Below, in pieces: positions 49,714-61,120 of a DNA stretch of 64,000 bases (position 1 is its first letter; every line of letters begins with the position of its first letter). The stretch is taken from positions 5,032,308-5,096,307 of the forward strand of contig JACDOX010000008.1 in NCBI GenBank assembly GCA_014549065.1, in the 5' to 3' direction. A program made the position numbers and the translations under genes. The notes under the pieces are model-generated. The model was not told the origin of the DNA, ran no database searches, and saw nothing but the letters and a program-made list of their open reading frames with translations. This DNA comes from Cardinalis cardinalis. Taxonomy: Eukaryota; Chordata; Aves; Passeriformes; Cardinalidae.

Positions 49714-52289
49714 AAACAGGAGTGACCTGATTAAACATATTTCAGATAGGGCTTTGCCAAAGTGTTTTGTGGTATCATCTCTTTGGTGCATCAGAAGATC
49801 CTGGCAGACGGGGTGGGTTCTCTTTTCATGTTTTCATTGAGTAGTGTTATCATCTCTGCATGATGGCTTGGGTGAGGCAGAAAGATGCAGAAATGACAGC
49901 TCAGTCTTCAGAATCAGAGTTCTGGTGTTGACTGTTAATTCCTCTATGCTAAAAATCTGGTGGCATCAATGTGGCTGGCTATCCTAAGGTTAACTGTAGA
50001 CTGTCATAATGGCCAGCCAGCCTACTGGTTCCCTCTGTTATTTTGGTGTGCTGTTCTTAGCAGATATCTCAAAATCTGCCAGTCAAATATTGGAATAATT
50101 TAATGCACTGAGCTCTAGATTGATGCAGTCTAAGTCACTCTACTATTTCAGGTAATGAAACCTTGGTTCAAAAATGTACATTCATATTACATGCTGAGAG
50201 CTTCTGAGTATCTTTATAGCTTTATTCAATTGTATTCCTTTATAAAGGTCACTCATTTCAGAAACATGGATATGTAATTTTATTAAGTTTTGAGCTGTTT
50301 TTCTAGGTATGCTTTTATGTCTTCAATTTCCTTATGCACTATCATTATCATTCCTGATATAGCATAGGATCATTAACAGAAGCACTTCATGAAAGAAATA
50401 TAGAGGGATTAATAAATAATGCCATACTCAAAATTCAAAATGAGTGAAGATTGAGGACATGCATTTCTGTATCATTAACCCAAGAAATTACAGGGAGAAG
50501 GTAATGCATTGTTTAAGTTTGGAAAGATCCAAAACTGTCTCCAGCAGACTTATATCCTAGATATTTATTTATTCTTAATTTGTAATCCATCTTGCACTAT
50601 GAATGCTGTAAGTTTGCCAGTTGGCTCTTTATGCTTTGATTACTTTTTTCTAGATGTCTCACTTGGTCAGTTGCCATCTTTGAATGTGTGGGATGATGTT
50701 TTGAATTTTCATTTTAGTAATTTTTCTAAGGCTGAACTGTATAAAATTATGTTATTAGGATATGTTGATGTCCCCTTTTGTCTTGCTTAATTATGGGATA
50801 ATGTTCACAGTGGAGGAATATGAGGCAGTGAATGGTGTTTGCAGGTGATTAATTGTACAGTGAAGCTGAGACACTTGATAATTAAAAAACCTGTTGGTTG
50901 TGAGTGTATTCCATCTCTATGAAGATTGTTCATTTTTATGGAGAGGGACAAGAATAAGGTAAACTGCAATGATATTTATGCCTCTTGTGAGTGCTTTTTT
51001 TGCTTTTTCTTTGCATTTGTCTTGAGTACTACTGTAAGAACAGGTAGGTTTATTAATAAAATACATATTTTAAAAGTTCAGGAATTTCCCTTACAGATTA
51101 GATCTTTAAAAAGTTTGTTCCTTGACTCAATATGAAACTGATTCGTCTTAAGCTGGGGAAAAATGTATAATATTAATTTTTAAGAAATTATACTATGTCA
51201 AATTAAATTTGCACTTTTACAGGAAAATGCTCAATTTCTCAGTTTTAAAAATTTTACTATCCTTTTCTCACAGTTCCAAATTCACTATACTAAAATCTGC
51301 AGTGCTTGACAAATATAACTGTCAAAATGGAGTGAATGTGTGGTGGTATTTCAGATACAGCAAAACCACATGGTTAGATATGGTATCACCCTCAAAGGGG
51401 CAATGTGATGAGTGGTGCACAGTTTCAGTTTAAAATTTTTGGTAATGAGGTTGGTGGAATAGAAAAGATTTTTCACTTCTAGAAACAGCAGTGCATTGTG
51501 GTCTTAGAAATTAAATATTCTATTTTTATAATTGAGGCTGTATTTCAGCTGACCTGTGGGGAGGTAACTTGTTTTGGTGATATCTATCCCTTTCTTCCAT
51601 CTAGTTATATTCACCCCCATGTATCATCCTTCTGGTTTGAAGGATGCTCTGAGCACCAGAGAGCCATTCAGGGAGGTCTGATGCACGGGCTGGAAGGAGA
51701 GGTCCTCACTCTCCAAAACCACATCAATTTCAGAATATAATCCTGCAATCACCACTTTCTTTGGGGTGGAGTGAGATGTGTAGCAGCCTCTCAGGTGGTG
51801 CCATAGGTGAAATCATCCTATCGAATGTTCTGCTAATTTGAACCTCTTTTGCTCTCCTCTGGCAGATACAGTAGGGTGGTGGAGGCATAGTTATTTCTCA
51901 CTGCTCTTTCAAACTCCATGCCCTTGATACTTTGATTTGGGGATCTGGGAAAGGTTTCTGTTAGTGAGGAGGCTCTGGCTCTCAGTGTACCTGGTGGGGC
52001 TTGCCTGGTCACTGCATAGTGTTCCAGTACAAATTAAGAGAAGGAGAACTACTCCTTTTTACCAACACTCTCCATTGTTCTGCATCTCCTACAGATTATT
52101 TTTGATTGTGAGTGTCCTTGGAATTCTTTCATACTGCATCAGCTAGTTATGAACAGCTCATCACAGCTAATGCAATTACAGCTGTGATTCATTAACATCA
52201 ATAGACAGTGTTTTTAATACTCTGCTTGGTGAAGTGAAACAGAGAAAGTGGGAATTGCACAGTGATTCTCATTGTCTAGCTAACCAAGC

Positions 52290-52368
52290 TTTTTTGTTGT
52301 TGTTGTTTTTTTGGTTGTTTGGGGTTTTTTGATTTGTTGGTTTTATTTTGGAGGGTTTTTTAGTTTTG
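52290..52368 (+). repeat. T/G-rich low-complexity tract
   Basis: A T run, (GTT)n, then GGTTGTTTGGGGTTTTTTG-like sequence for nearly 80 bases, almost without A and without C. Mirror class of the A/C-rich tracts. Confidence 0.85.
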
Positions 52369-55300
52369 CCATGGCAACAGTGATGACACAGAACATTAAA
52401 TTCTCATTTTGGAGATTATTTTTAACAGGAGCAGTGGTGCCAATAGCACAACGGGCCTTTGATCTTCAGGATTCGCTAATTTTTTGTTTCCTATTTTTAT
52501 TTGCTATTTTTTTATTTTAAGTGCTGTGCAAAGCTCTGCTATAAGAATATGCTCTATCATATGCAGAAATCCATTACAGAATAGGGAGCATTAACTGATC
52601 ACACATTGAATCTAACTTGCCTAGGGTCTGTGAAAGCAAATTATTTTCTTTGGTAAAGTAAGTGTTTAGTATCTCTAAAATGGATTAGTTATCAAAACTT
52701 TTTTTTTAAGTTCTTTTCCCATCCAGAGAGGGGAGAAAGTCAGTGGTGGTGGTGTTTTGTTTTGAGCAAATTTCCAGATTTTGAATTTTTATTTTCATAT
52801 ATTTTGCACATTGCTTCCAGCCATTTCCTTCCCTGTGCATTTCATTCTCCTTCCCAGATCTTTTACCAGAATATCTGCATGTTCAAACACTGGTGCCTAT
52901 TTTGGGAGCTTTTAGTTGAACATTCTTCCAGCTCCTTCCTGGGCACCACACAGCCACTCTGTACCTTGTAGTTATTTGTCAATAACGTCAGATACTTCTT
53001 TGCATTTGCACTATTTNCTCCTTAAAGTAAAAATTTGTTATCCATTTCTACACCTCCAACCCAATTAGAATGATAGTATATGAAGACATAAGCAAATAAT
53101 TTGTAGCATAGAGCTGCCTGAAAACTGAGAAGATAATTTCCAAGGTAGATCTACCCTAACCAGGTTGAGAATGGCTGTCCATTTCAAATTAAGCTTATTC
53201 TTAAAAATGCAGTGGTGCTATATGAACCAGTTACAATGAAATGTCAAAATTGTTTAAACTACAATACATAATGTTTCTGATGCTGCAAAGCTGTGCAAAG
53301 AAGTCCTTGAAAGAATTGATTCTATTAGGCAGGGAATAACTTTGGCTTGAGACTTTATCTGTTTTTACCACCTGCAGTAATTTTAAATATAGTGGCGATC
53401 TAACCTATTTACTGACTCATTCTGAAATTTGCCATATTTTTGTAGCAATTTTAGTGGACAGGTAACTTCTTACATTTTAAGACTAGAAAGGGCAGTGAGG
53501 TGAGCTAATTTGACCACTTGGGTATGACAGGCAAAAGTGTTTTACAAAATTAATTTCTTATATTAATCCCTAAACTAGAATAAATCATTCCATCCTCGGG
53601 AGATTAAACCCAGAAAGAGGGCAAGGAGGAGAAGTGATGTTGCATAGAACTTGTTGATAAATGAGCCTTTTTAAATGCTGTTTTGGAGGATAACATCTCT
53701 CAGGTAATCATTTCTTCCCGCCAGTTCATTAGGCTATTTATGAAATCTTAAAAGACTTCTTAATTACGTTAAAATTTTCACTGTGAATTTTTTTATCTCT
53801 CTGTGGTTTATTTAATCCTTTGATGGAGCAAAAGCAAAGCCACTCTGAAAGGAAGTGTTTTGGAATGTCTAAGCATGTGGATGCTGCCGTTGACTGACAG
53901 AGTTAGAGTGGTCTCACCAGCACCTTCTGTGTTCTAAACACCTCTGGGGATGTAGCTTAACTGCCAGATTTGCTGCACTTCCCATCCATGCCACTTGGCT
54001 GGATCTGGAAGTGACAGCTCATTGTCAGTGCTCAAGGAAAAGTTCCTGCAAAAGTTGTCACAGTTGAATTCTGCCTCACCTTGGTAAGTGGAACAACTGC
54101 CAGTACTGGAACATGTTTCTGCCAGTGACAGTCCATGTCACAGCAATCAGCAGTGTCACCTTCATCTCTGGGATTTCTTCAAAACAGTATTTTTTGGAAT
54201 AGCTGTGTGACTCACTAGATCAACAGGGAAGAACCATTTCTGATGTATGGTGGAGGAATTCCAGTGCCTTCTGTTCGGGATCTTCAATGCTCAGCAAAAA
54301 AAAGTTACAAAAATCCTTGGATACAGAAATGGCAACAGCAGACACATGAATACAAGTTTTGAGTCTGGAATGGTGCAGGCTTATTTGAGACCAGTGCAAT
54401 TCTGTGTTGATGCTTCATAAGGCAATATGAACATTGATAAATTTTAAGTACTTCTGACTTTGTAAAACCAGTCATAGCAGAGCCTAAAATATATGAAAGA
54501 TTGCATATTGGGTTTAAGTTTTAGGATTACTAAGAAACTCTTGAGGGACATGCTTTTAAATCATATGAGACAGTTGAGCATCTCTTTTTTTCATGTTTGT
54601 CGTCTCTAGCCCTTTTTAAATCTCCATGTGAGATATCTCCCTATCCTTTTTAGGCACTTAAAATTTTATAAATAGGGCCATTCAAATTTAACAAGGTTGT
54701 TGTCACAGGAGTAAGAGTAGATATAATGTTTTGTTGTTTTTGCCACGGTGATGAAGATGATAAGGTCTGCATGGCAGACTCCTGAAGGTCTCTGCCTGCC
54801 TGCCTCCTCGGTGCCTGCAGTCAGCCCGAGCACCTTTCCTGGCTGTAGTATGAAATTAATGTAGGCTTGTGCCTTTGGGCAGGATATCATCTCCTGTGGA
54901 ATGACACATCTGTTTGGGAACACTTCACTTTTTCAGTCAGGATTAATTTTCTTCCACTGCGGGCATGAGCTAACTATTACGGGGAGGTAACGAGCTGCTG
55001 GCAGCTCCTGCTGTTGTCATNCAGTAGAAGGTGTCAGGTGTGGGTTCGTAGCTGGTGTGCAAACTATTCATCATGATCACTGTGACCTCTATTACCTGCA
55101 GATCTGTTAGTTTGTAACTTCTTTCTGCTTTTACCAATAATTGCAAGGGTCTGTTGCTTTCTAGGGGTGACCTTTTTATCTGATATTTTACTNCTTTCTG
55201 ATTCTGAAGTGTTTTCTTATTTTTGGGCTGATATGGTGGCAGATGGAGCTCTACTGTGTGCTCTGAATCATACATTTTGTTGTGACTTTTAACCTCTTTG

Positions 55301-56730
55301 GAGAAATATGTTCTTGTATTGTTTAGTAACAGTTGCTTTTTATTCTGCTGCTATAATCANAACTGTTTGTTTTTTGAAGCTGTGGAACGTTTCTAGGAGT
55401 ATACAAACACTGTAGTCAGAGGCTATGCTTCCCTAGCACCTTCTCAGAGGTAAGAGNACTGCAAAGGCCACAAGGTAGAGGTGCAGGGGAAGCATCCCTT
55501 TCTTTGGTAGTGTTCCAGTGAGGAACTAGACTAGGAAAGAATGAAGCCCACATCTCTCCTTTCCTGCTCCAGTGTATGTCCTGCTTGTANTGTCTGAAGG
55601 ATGTGTAAGAGAAGGACATATTGCTAAGAATGAGTAAGAGTGAATAAAAAAAAGACAAATGGTTTTTTTTTTGGTTTGGAAAGCAGAGCCAAACAGTTTG
55701 ACTACACAGAATTTGTGAGCTGCTTACTGAATTCATTGTGGCGGTGAGCATAGAAGCAAGGAATTGCCTTCAAGGTCTATTTGGGGAAAAGAGACTTGGG
55801 GAAAAACTTTGCACAAACTTTTTCATCTATTTTCCATCTTGTCTAGTTGTCTTGAATTGATTTTAAAATTAAATTTTGAGTTTTTAATGACTGTAAACCC
55901 AGGATTTTCTAATTTTAAACGCTTAAGTTCTGCCTGGCCATGGGAAATTTATGCTAGAGAAGTTTCAAGCATGTTCTGCCTTAAAAGTCTGGCTGTGTTA
56001 GGGTTTGGCTGTGGGAGGCAATAGGGTCATGTGGCAACAGGATTATGAAACTGAGCTTCCAAGGAGCTTTCATCTGCAGACTTTACAGGCTGATTCCTTG
56101 GGGTNTAAGTGCAAACCTCTCATGACTTAAATACTGAAGAGTACATTTAGCTCGGTTTGTGATTACTCTGTAGAAACAAGGTGCTTAAGAAAAGAGGAGA
56201 AATGTGTTTTATTGCAGTTTCTCTGTGTTTTACTTTTAAATCAGGGAAAGAAACAACTGCTTGCCATGCCTAATCCTTTAGTGCTGGTTTGGCCTCTGAA
56301 AATTTTGTTTTGTCTTTTTATTAGTTAACATTCATATGNCACTGTGTGTAGCACTAGACTTGATAAGATGGAATATGCCTCACTCAAACACTATGTATGC
56401 AGTCAGTTAAAGTAGCACTTATTCTTGAAATACAATTTTAGGCAGGAGATATTGTCTGTGATACAGCTAAACAGGCAAGTAATAAGAAAGCTCTGCCATA
56501 GATTCACAGCTCATTGATGGCACCACAATTCTTGCTTCTCTCTGTGTACTTTTTGCATGGTAAGTAGCAGGTAGCTTACTCTACTTTGGATCTTGCATTT
56601 ATAATAGGGTAAGAGTAGACTGAATGTAGCCAGTTCTCCAGAAGACTATCCAGGGAATCCTCTAAAAGCTGTAAACTTTTTCCTCTTCTCCCAGACTGCA
56701 TCACTGCCCAGCTGCAGCAAAAACCTTAAT

Positions 56731-56850
56731 AACCCAAATCAAACAAAAAAAACCCCAAACAACAACAAAAGAAAAAAAAACAACCACCAAACAAAAAAAC
56801 CCCACAAAACCAAAAAAAACCCCCAAAGAACAAAAAAAACCCACGGCCAA
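56731..56850 (+). repeat. A/C-rich low-complexity tract, longest of its class
   Basis: About 120 bases of A-runs separated by C-runs (ACAAAAAAACCCCACAAAAC and similar), with rare G and T. It is the longest of three such tracts on the + strand. Confidence 0.88.
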
Positions 56851-57177
56851 AGAAAGGCAAAAGAACCACCTTATAATGTCTTCATGAAAGTAAATATCTT
56901 AGTCCTGGCTGAAAAGGATGTTTCCAGCAGTGATAAATAACATGTGGATAGTTTATTGTATAAACAGCTTGACCAGACTCTGTCTTGAAACATCTGTTGT
57001 AGGCAGATTTATTTCAGGTCTGACAAATCTGTAATAATTTTTTTTCTTGCCAAAGCTGCACTATTGTAGCAGAAGCTCACTTGTTTGCGTTCTAACTGTT
57101 GTTACTGCACATTTGCAATGCCTCATTTCCATTCCAGGCTTTGGTTATTTTCTGTTGTGTGATTAAATAAGACCTCA

Positions 57178-57252
57178 AATTAATTTAAAAAACAATTTAA
57201 AATAATTAATAATAATAAATTTAATAAAAATAGTATTATGTAGTTATTTAGG
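57178..57252. repeat. AT-rich stretch with AAT units
   Basis: About 75 bases nearly all A and T (AATTAATAATAATAAATTTA and similar). Confidence 0.8.
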
Positions 57253-57964
57253 TCTGGTTTGGTACCTCAGTTTGGTTATCATGATGCTAACATGTTGCAT
57301 TTGCATGAAGCAAATGTGAAGGAAATACATTTTGGACTTAAATTGCACATGTTTTTCATTTAATAGAAAGACCTCTCAGAGCAGACCAAACCAAATTGTG
57401 ATACACAGAAGGAGATGTGGAGATTACAGTAAGAAGTTTTAAAATAGTATTTCCTGGACACTTTACCAAGTGTCCTTCCAGAAATTGGAGAGAAGCTGGT
57501 TAACCTANCTAGATATTGATCTAAATAATTGGGGTTTCTGTTTGAAGGCAGATACAACAGTAATATTGATCACTGGAAATTAATCTCCGTTTCTAGATAT
57601 TTTTTTTTAAACCTGAAGGAGTAAATCTGTTCCAGCAAGCCTTTCTACACTTCTTATCCAAAGTTCTGCTTTTTTGCATGTCTATTCCAAGAAAGACTTC
57701 CCCAGACACTTCAGTTGCAGTGTTTCTGCTCTGCTGTGGTTGCAGAACTCCACTCTTTTTCCTTTGGGTACATTACTGCCCAAACACAACAAAATTGCAA
57801 GTAGATAAACACAGGGGGAAAAAATTACTAACTAAAGGATTNTGGATAGTTTATAAAGAACTATCCATATCCACACACTATGTGTGTGCTTTTCGTGGTG
57901 ATGAAGGTACAAAATACTCAGACAATGCAATTCTAACAGCTGTAGTCAGTNTAGGAAAGCACTG

Positions 57965-58500
57965 AAGGATGCTCTGACAAGAACTGGATGACCTTGTTGA
58001 TTAAAACAGTAAAATACTCCAATAAATCTATAGAACTGACTGGTCCAAAGTGCAAGCCAGTGCATGTTGGATCAAAACCATCAATTTCTTCTTTCATCTG
58101 TAGTAAATGCATTTCTTGAAGATCAGAGGGTAGTAAACATAAAAGGAGTCGTGAAGGACCAATGTGACATAAAAAACCAGATNAGAGTAGGACCACACAA
58201 CATTCTAGTTAAGGACTCAAAATGTAAGACAAAGTTGCTGCACCTACAGCCTCATGTTTAATAGCTCATGCTTTCAAGAAAAATAACTNAAGTTGGAATT
58301 GATGCAGAAGAGGGCTTGCAGGAAAGGCAAGGGNTAGAGAACTGGAATGTCCATCTGCTGACAGCTGGAAAATGCACAGAGAGAAGAACCTTATAATTTA
58401 GTACCAAGTGTGGCTACCTGGAAATTGATAGCTGTGAGAAACTTTGGGCTAGACTCTAGAAGACATTTCTAAGTGAGTTCCTCAGGAGTTTTTGAGTAGA
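57965..58500 (+). mobile_element. Very old CR1-like LINE fragment, tentative
   Basis: Weak but colinear similarity to the second half of CR1 ORF2 on the + strand: AAGTGCAAGCCAGTGCATGT (about 58049) fits the K-C-x-V-x-H/HxG region after the RT; GGAGTCGTGAAGGACCAATG (58145) fits the 'LGV-VD' stretch; CAGCCTCATGTTTA (58248) recalls 'RPHLE'; CTTTCAAGAAAAATA then GAATTGATGCAGAAGAGGGC (58270-58315) recalls 'KKDIEKLE-VQRRA'; GGGNTAGAGAACTGG (58331) recalls 'RGLENL'. Further on, similarity is thin. Order and spacing are as in CR1, but identity is low, so this is a guess at an ancient copy, much older than the other CR1s here. Confidence 0.5.
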
Positions 58501-60796
58501 AGGAACATGGAATTTGTAGCTTCCCTGAAAAAAGATAGTCTGTAAAAGCACAGGACTTAATTAATGGACTCACGGGGTTTCTTCTGGTTTTCTGTCCCTA
58601 AAAATACATAGCAGTTGTTGGGCAAACTTTGTCTTTGATTGAAAACCTGTGTTTAGTTTAGTTAAGGGATGTTGGAAGTGTTGGGAAAATGTGTGCAACT
58701 CCTTTTGTATTCAGTTAATTACATCCTCTCTGGTTTTTTACTTTTCCCACAGCAGTTTGNGTTTCACTAGATTGTCTTTCTTTAATGAAAATATTGAANT
58801 AATGTAATTCCTGACCTGTTGTTGTATGAAGAAACTCCGAGAAAACCAGATTAATTAGCCCAGGGCTATAAAGCTACAACAGCTGGCTGAGGAATTTAAA
58901 ACTTTAGCATTTTTGCACCCAAAATAGAGAAATCTGCTGAAATCAGCTATATACACGTGAACAAGATGACAATAATTAACCATGAAGGCTTTTGTCAGGC
59001 ACAGTATGTTATCAGGGGAACAGCCAATCTTGACTTCAACACTTCTATGTAATGTGCAATCAGTAATTAAAGCAAAATTGCATTTAAAAATTAGTAGACA
59101 AGAAAAACATAGTCATGCTTGAAAGTTTATAGCTAATTATGCTAGTGGTCNCTTAACTGCCTGTGTATGCCCACATTTTTCAACCATATACATGGTAGAA
59201 AGGGAGCAGCTCTGTAGCATGCCATTGAGATGAAAAAACTGAACTTCTGAATGTTACTTCCAAGGGAAATCCTTGTTTATTTTTATAATTTGATGTTGGC
59301 TAGGAATGCAAATATGATAAGTTTCTGGTTCTCCCACTCTAATAGTGACTTTTTTTGTTTCCAAAAATCCCATTCCAGGGTAGTTAGAAAATGTTGGACC
59401 AGACTAAGATTTGGTGACAATTTTGAATCTCTCTTACATGGCAAAAGGTCTGAGATACCTAAGAAAACAAGAATGTTTCTACANGGATTTAGCTTAGAGA
59501 TAGGGGAAAGAGTTTGGGTCAAAATTCTAATTCATTGAAAATGAGATTTTTCATGTGGATATGTTCCTTTTGANTGGTTTTTGCATAAAATTTTAAGATC
59601 TGAAGTAAAATATCTTCCTGGTCACTGAATTGATATAAACTTGTGATCTTTTGTAAAAATACTGTAACGGCAGGATAACCTGCTTAGTAGGAGTCTGCTG
59701 GGATGTAGCAGGTTCCTGTCCAAAAGCATCTTCTGCTGGTGCAGGCCACAGCCTTTGCTCTTTCTCCTCTGTACACTAAGTTCTCCCCTGGTTTGTCCTA
59801 AANCAGATTTGCATCTGTATTTCCTACTATGGTGAAAGGGGCGAGGATGAATGTAGTAAAATTTGTCATTACCATAGATGATTATGTGAGGCTTCTCCCT
59901 TATTGAAAGTCCTTTTAACCCTGTGCTTTAGGGTATGTTCAGGTTTTCGAAAGATGTGTGTGCTCCTTCATCCTGGAAGGAAGACCTCTAGAGCTGCCTA
60001 GATATTGGGCCTCAGGTGTCTGACCATTCCTATTGACATTTGGGAACCTTTCAGGTATTGACTATTAAAAGATATGCTTTGGAGCTGGCTCAGAGCTGTT
60101 TGGAAGATGACAGTACATATTTTTGTCCCCTGGAAAATGTCTGTAGTTAGTGCTCTGTCCACCGCTGCTCTTGTACCATCTGTGAGAGTCCTTACCTAGG
60201 TGTACCAAAAGGAGTAGCATGGTAATACATTGGCAGTATGTGCCAACTTAGCCCCTGCTTCTAAGANTTTAGCTCAAAAACTAGAAACTGGGGTCCCCTC
60301 TCACTTCAGAACCAGTTGTTCTCACAGTCTGAGGCATGTAGCAGCAGCAGCAGTTCCTTAGGCATATGTGGATAGTGAGGCACTGAAGCCTGGATCTGCA
60401 GAAATCAGTCCAATGCCAGGGGCAATTTGATTATCAGATCTGCCAAGAATAAATATAGTGTTTACTGAANATGGTAATTTTATGAAGATACTAATTTTTC
60501 ATCTTTGAAGATGAAAGCAAAATTCTTTAATGGTGTAAATATCACTATTCTGCACAGGGGNGATGCTGGTTCCAGTGTTCTCGCTGGGTTATTTTTAGGC
60601 ATTGTGCAGGAGTCTGCCCAATATGGTTTATTTTCNCATGCTTCTACCCAGTGGGGATTCTTAGCAACTCATTGACTCTTTGCAGTCGTTTTAGATGTAA
60701 AGGTTGTAGAGTTCTGTTTATACTTTTCTGTAATACCTGAAGCTGTTTCTTGTTTGAGTGACATTTCTAATTAGAGAGATGCTCAGGTTTTATTAA
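58501..60796 (+). other. RGS6: RGS6 second intron, non-coding
   Basis: No exon, RNA gene or clear repeat seen, apart from a short (GCA)5 run near 60340-60354. AT-rich up to about 59640, then closer to average composition. Confidence 0.6.
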
Positions 60797-61120
60797 GCAG
60801 GACTTGCTTTTCATAAATCTAAGCTGGCTGGGCCTGATCCCCTGTATGTCTTCCTGCACACTGAATCACAGAATCACGGAATATTTGGAGTTGGAAGGAA
60901 CCCACAAGGATCAGTGTGGGGGCATGCAAAATAATCTGCTCCATGACNTTCTCTGGCACTGAGGTCAGGCTGACAGGCCAGTAGTTCCCCAGGTCGTCCT
61001 TCTGGCTCTTTTTGTACATGAGTATTACATTGGGTACCTTCCAGTCAACTGGGACCACCCTGGTTAGCCAGGACTGCTGGTAAATGATGCAAAGTGGCTG
61101 GGTTAGTGCTTCCAGCGGAA
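60797..61120 (-). mobile_element. CR1 reverse-transcriptase fragment, interrupted
   Basis: Read on the minus strand this encodes an N-terminal part of the CR1 RT domain: VPVDWKVPNVILMYKKSQKD, then GNYWPVSLTSVPE and VMEQIIL (about 60935-61058), where CR1 has VPEDWK, GNYRPVSLTSVPGKVMEQIIL. The frame then breaks, and after 54 bases resumes with a decayed version of the 'IRPSQHGFMKG' region at 60797-60860 (+ strand AAGCTGGCTGGGCCTGATCC at 60820). The interrupting piece is a separate CR1 tail. The fragment has neither 5' nor 3' end of its own. Confidence 0.88.
60861..60914 (-). mobile_element. 54-bp CR1 3' end nested in a CR1 RT fragment
   Basis: CTGAATCACAGAATCACGGA opens the piece on the + strand and GGAACCCACAAGGATCAG closes it: the reverse complement of the last bases of a CR1 3' UTR with its terminal ATTCTGTGATTC-type repeat. 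The flanks rejoin in the RT consensus with only a few bases unaccounted for. It has the same orientation as its host. Such extreme 5' truncation is known for CR1. Confidence 0.8.

Larger units (their letters stand above)
49714..57964 (+). other. RGS6: RGS6 second intron, non-coding
   Basis: AT-rich intronic DNA with no recognised exon. Low-complexity tracts lie at 52290, 56731 and 57178. A 9-bp hairpin (52160-52188) encloses TGCAATTA. The segment 54770-55020 is richer in G and C, with a 7-bp inverted repeat GAGCTGC-TG-GCAGCTC near 54991. Confidence 0.6.
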
